DNA from: JAZQHR01 sp045540695
GTDB taxonomy: Bacteria; Bacillota; Clostridia; UMGS1810
Assembly (NCBI GenBank): GCA_045540695.1
Contig: JAZQHR010000025.1
Location: 1-5,971, forward strand
Direction: 5' to 3'
Length of the DNA stretch: 5,971 bases
The notes under the pieces were generated by a model, which saw nothing but the letters and a program-made list of their open reading frames with translations, was not told the DNA's origin and ran no database searches. Shown piece by piece: positions 5,182-5,971 of the stretch (position 1 is its first letter; every line of letters starts with the position of its first letter). Both the position numbers and the translations under genes were made by a program.

Positions 5182-5971
5182 TATGCCCTCTTCCATTTTA
5201 CACCCTGCGGTGTATCTTCAAGTACAATGCCCATATTTTTAAGCATATCGCGGATTTCATCTGCACGCGCGAAATTCTTTTCTTTTCTTGCATTGTTTCT
5301 TTCTTCGATAAGCTTTTCGATATCCTCGTCAAGCATATCTTTGTCAGATTTTTTTAGTACACCAAGAACGCTTCCAAGCTCTCTTATAAGAGAGATAGCA
5401 TTTTCAAGCGATGATGCAGGTGTAGTTTCATTCGCATTTACATTTAGATATTTTACTATATCAAATATTACAGATATAGCATCTGCTGTATTTATATCAT
5501 CGTCCATAGTTTCAATGAATTTCGCTTTAAATTCTTCCAAAGCTTTATCGATATCGGCATCATTTCCGTCTTTTGCATTTGATTTTAAGAATTCTAAATT
5601 ATCTATGCAAGTGTATATTCTCTCAAGTCCTGCTTCAGCCTGTTTTAATAGGTCATGACTAAAGTTGATAGGGTTTCTATAATGAGCAGAAAGCATGAAA
5701 AATCTTATAACTTCATAGTCAAATTCCTTAGCAACATCACGTACTGTAAAGAAGTTATTAAGTGACTTTGACATTTTGCGGTTATCAACGTTTATATAAC
5801 CATTGTGAAGCCAATAATTTGCAAACTGACAGCCATTTGCACATTCGCTCTGCGCAATCTCATTTTCGTGGTGCGGGAATATTAAGTCCTGACCGCCCGA
5901 GTGGATATCTATAGTTTCACCAAGATATCTGTTTGCCATAGCACTGCACTCGATATGCCAGCCTGGTCTAC
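5181..5971 (-). CDS. cysS: Cysteinyl-tRNA synthetase, C-terminal portion (partial)
   Basis: Class I aminoacyl-tRNA synthetase that charges tRNA-Cys in the cytoplasm. The window holds the last 262 residues; the N-terminal part with the HIGH motif is beyond the right edge. The visible frame begins RPGWHIECSAM, a family hallmark, so the ATG at 5939 is internal and not the start. The cysteine of IEC, together with the second histidine and the first glutamate of FPHHENE, matches the catalytic-domain zinc site. KMSKS follows in NRKMSKSLNNFF. The middle part (AHYRNPINFSHDLL) leads into the helical DALR-type domain, and the end (RNNARKEKNFARADEIRD ... GVKWKRA) is the usual C-terminus of the family. 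The stop codon TAA overlaps the mrnC start by one base, which points to coupled translation. Nothing unusual is visible in the protein. Confidence 0.97.
   Translation of the reverse strand, partial: RPGWHIECSAMANRYLGETIDIHSGGQDLIFPHHENEIAQSECANGCQFANYWLHNGYINVDNRKMSKSLNNFFTVRDVAKEFDYEVIRFFMLSAHYRNPINFSHDLLKQAEAGLERIYTCIDNLEFLKSNAKDGNDADIDKALEEFKAKFIETMDDDINTADAISVIFDIVKYLNVNANETTPASSLENAISLIRELGSVLGVLKKSDKDMLDEDIEKLIEERNNARKEKNFARADEIRDMLKNMGIVLEDTPQGVKWKRA

Noticed and set aside
5227..5658. A 143-residue plus-strand open frame opposite cysS
   Set aside because: It is a serine- and phenylalanine-rich mirror of a conserved synthetase coding region, with no family features.
5181..5939. A stand-alone 252-residue protein starting at ATG 5939
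   Set aside because: The frame is open upstream to the window edge and reads RPGWHIECSA, a conserved cysteinyl-tRNA synthetase segment, so the ATG is internal.

Overview
The window comes from an AT-rich, low-GC Gram-positive genome, most likely a member of Clostridia. The reasons are a Mini-ribonuclease III gene directly after cysS (a Firmicutes arrangement), a transketolase split into two genes, a YitT-family membrane protein, strong AGGAG-type ribosome binding sites, TTG starts and near-consensus sigma-A promoter boxes. The exact genus cannot be read from the sequence. Every gene I can support lies on the minus strand, so transcription runs from high to low coordinates.

Layout in the direction of transcription. 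(1) The 3' part of cysS, cysteinyl-tRNA synthetase, enters from the right edge. (2) mrnC, Mini-III RNase for 23S rRNA maturation, has its start overlapping the cysS stop. (3) A 55-nt gap carries an inverted repeat that covers part of the next ribosome binding site. (4) A YitT/DUF2179 membrane protein starts with TTG. (5) The N-terminal transketolase subunit also starts with TTG. (6) The C-terminal transketolase subunit overlaps it by one base. (7) A short-chain dehydrogenase/reductase follows 14 nt later. A 14-bp stem with a T-run directly after this gene looks like the intrinsic terminator that ends the operon. (8) A separate transcription unit then starts from a promoter with TTGACA and TATAAT boxes, a leader of about 108 nt that can fold into a long hairpin, and an ABC exporter half-transporter. 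Its membrane domain is in the window and its ATPase domain runs off the left edge.

Functionally, the long operon joins translation and rRNA processing (cysS, mrnC) to the non-oxidative pentose phosphate pathway (split transketolase), with a membrane protein and an oxidoreductase of unknown substrate. The tight spacing supports co-transcription, but a functional link is inference. Most of the window is ordinary core metabolism and I see no clearly new system. The parts most worth a second look are the structured leader of the ABC exporter, the hairpin over the yitT ribosome binding site, and the start-codon corrections. No rRNA, tRNA, CRISPR array, insertion sequence or plus-strand gene was found. 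The only non-coding stretch of any size is the 257-nt region between the SDR and ABC genes, described below.
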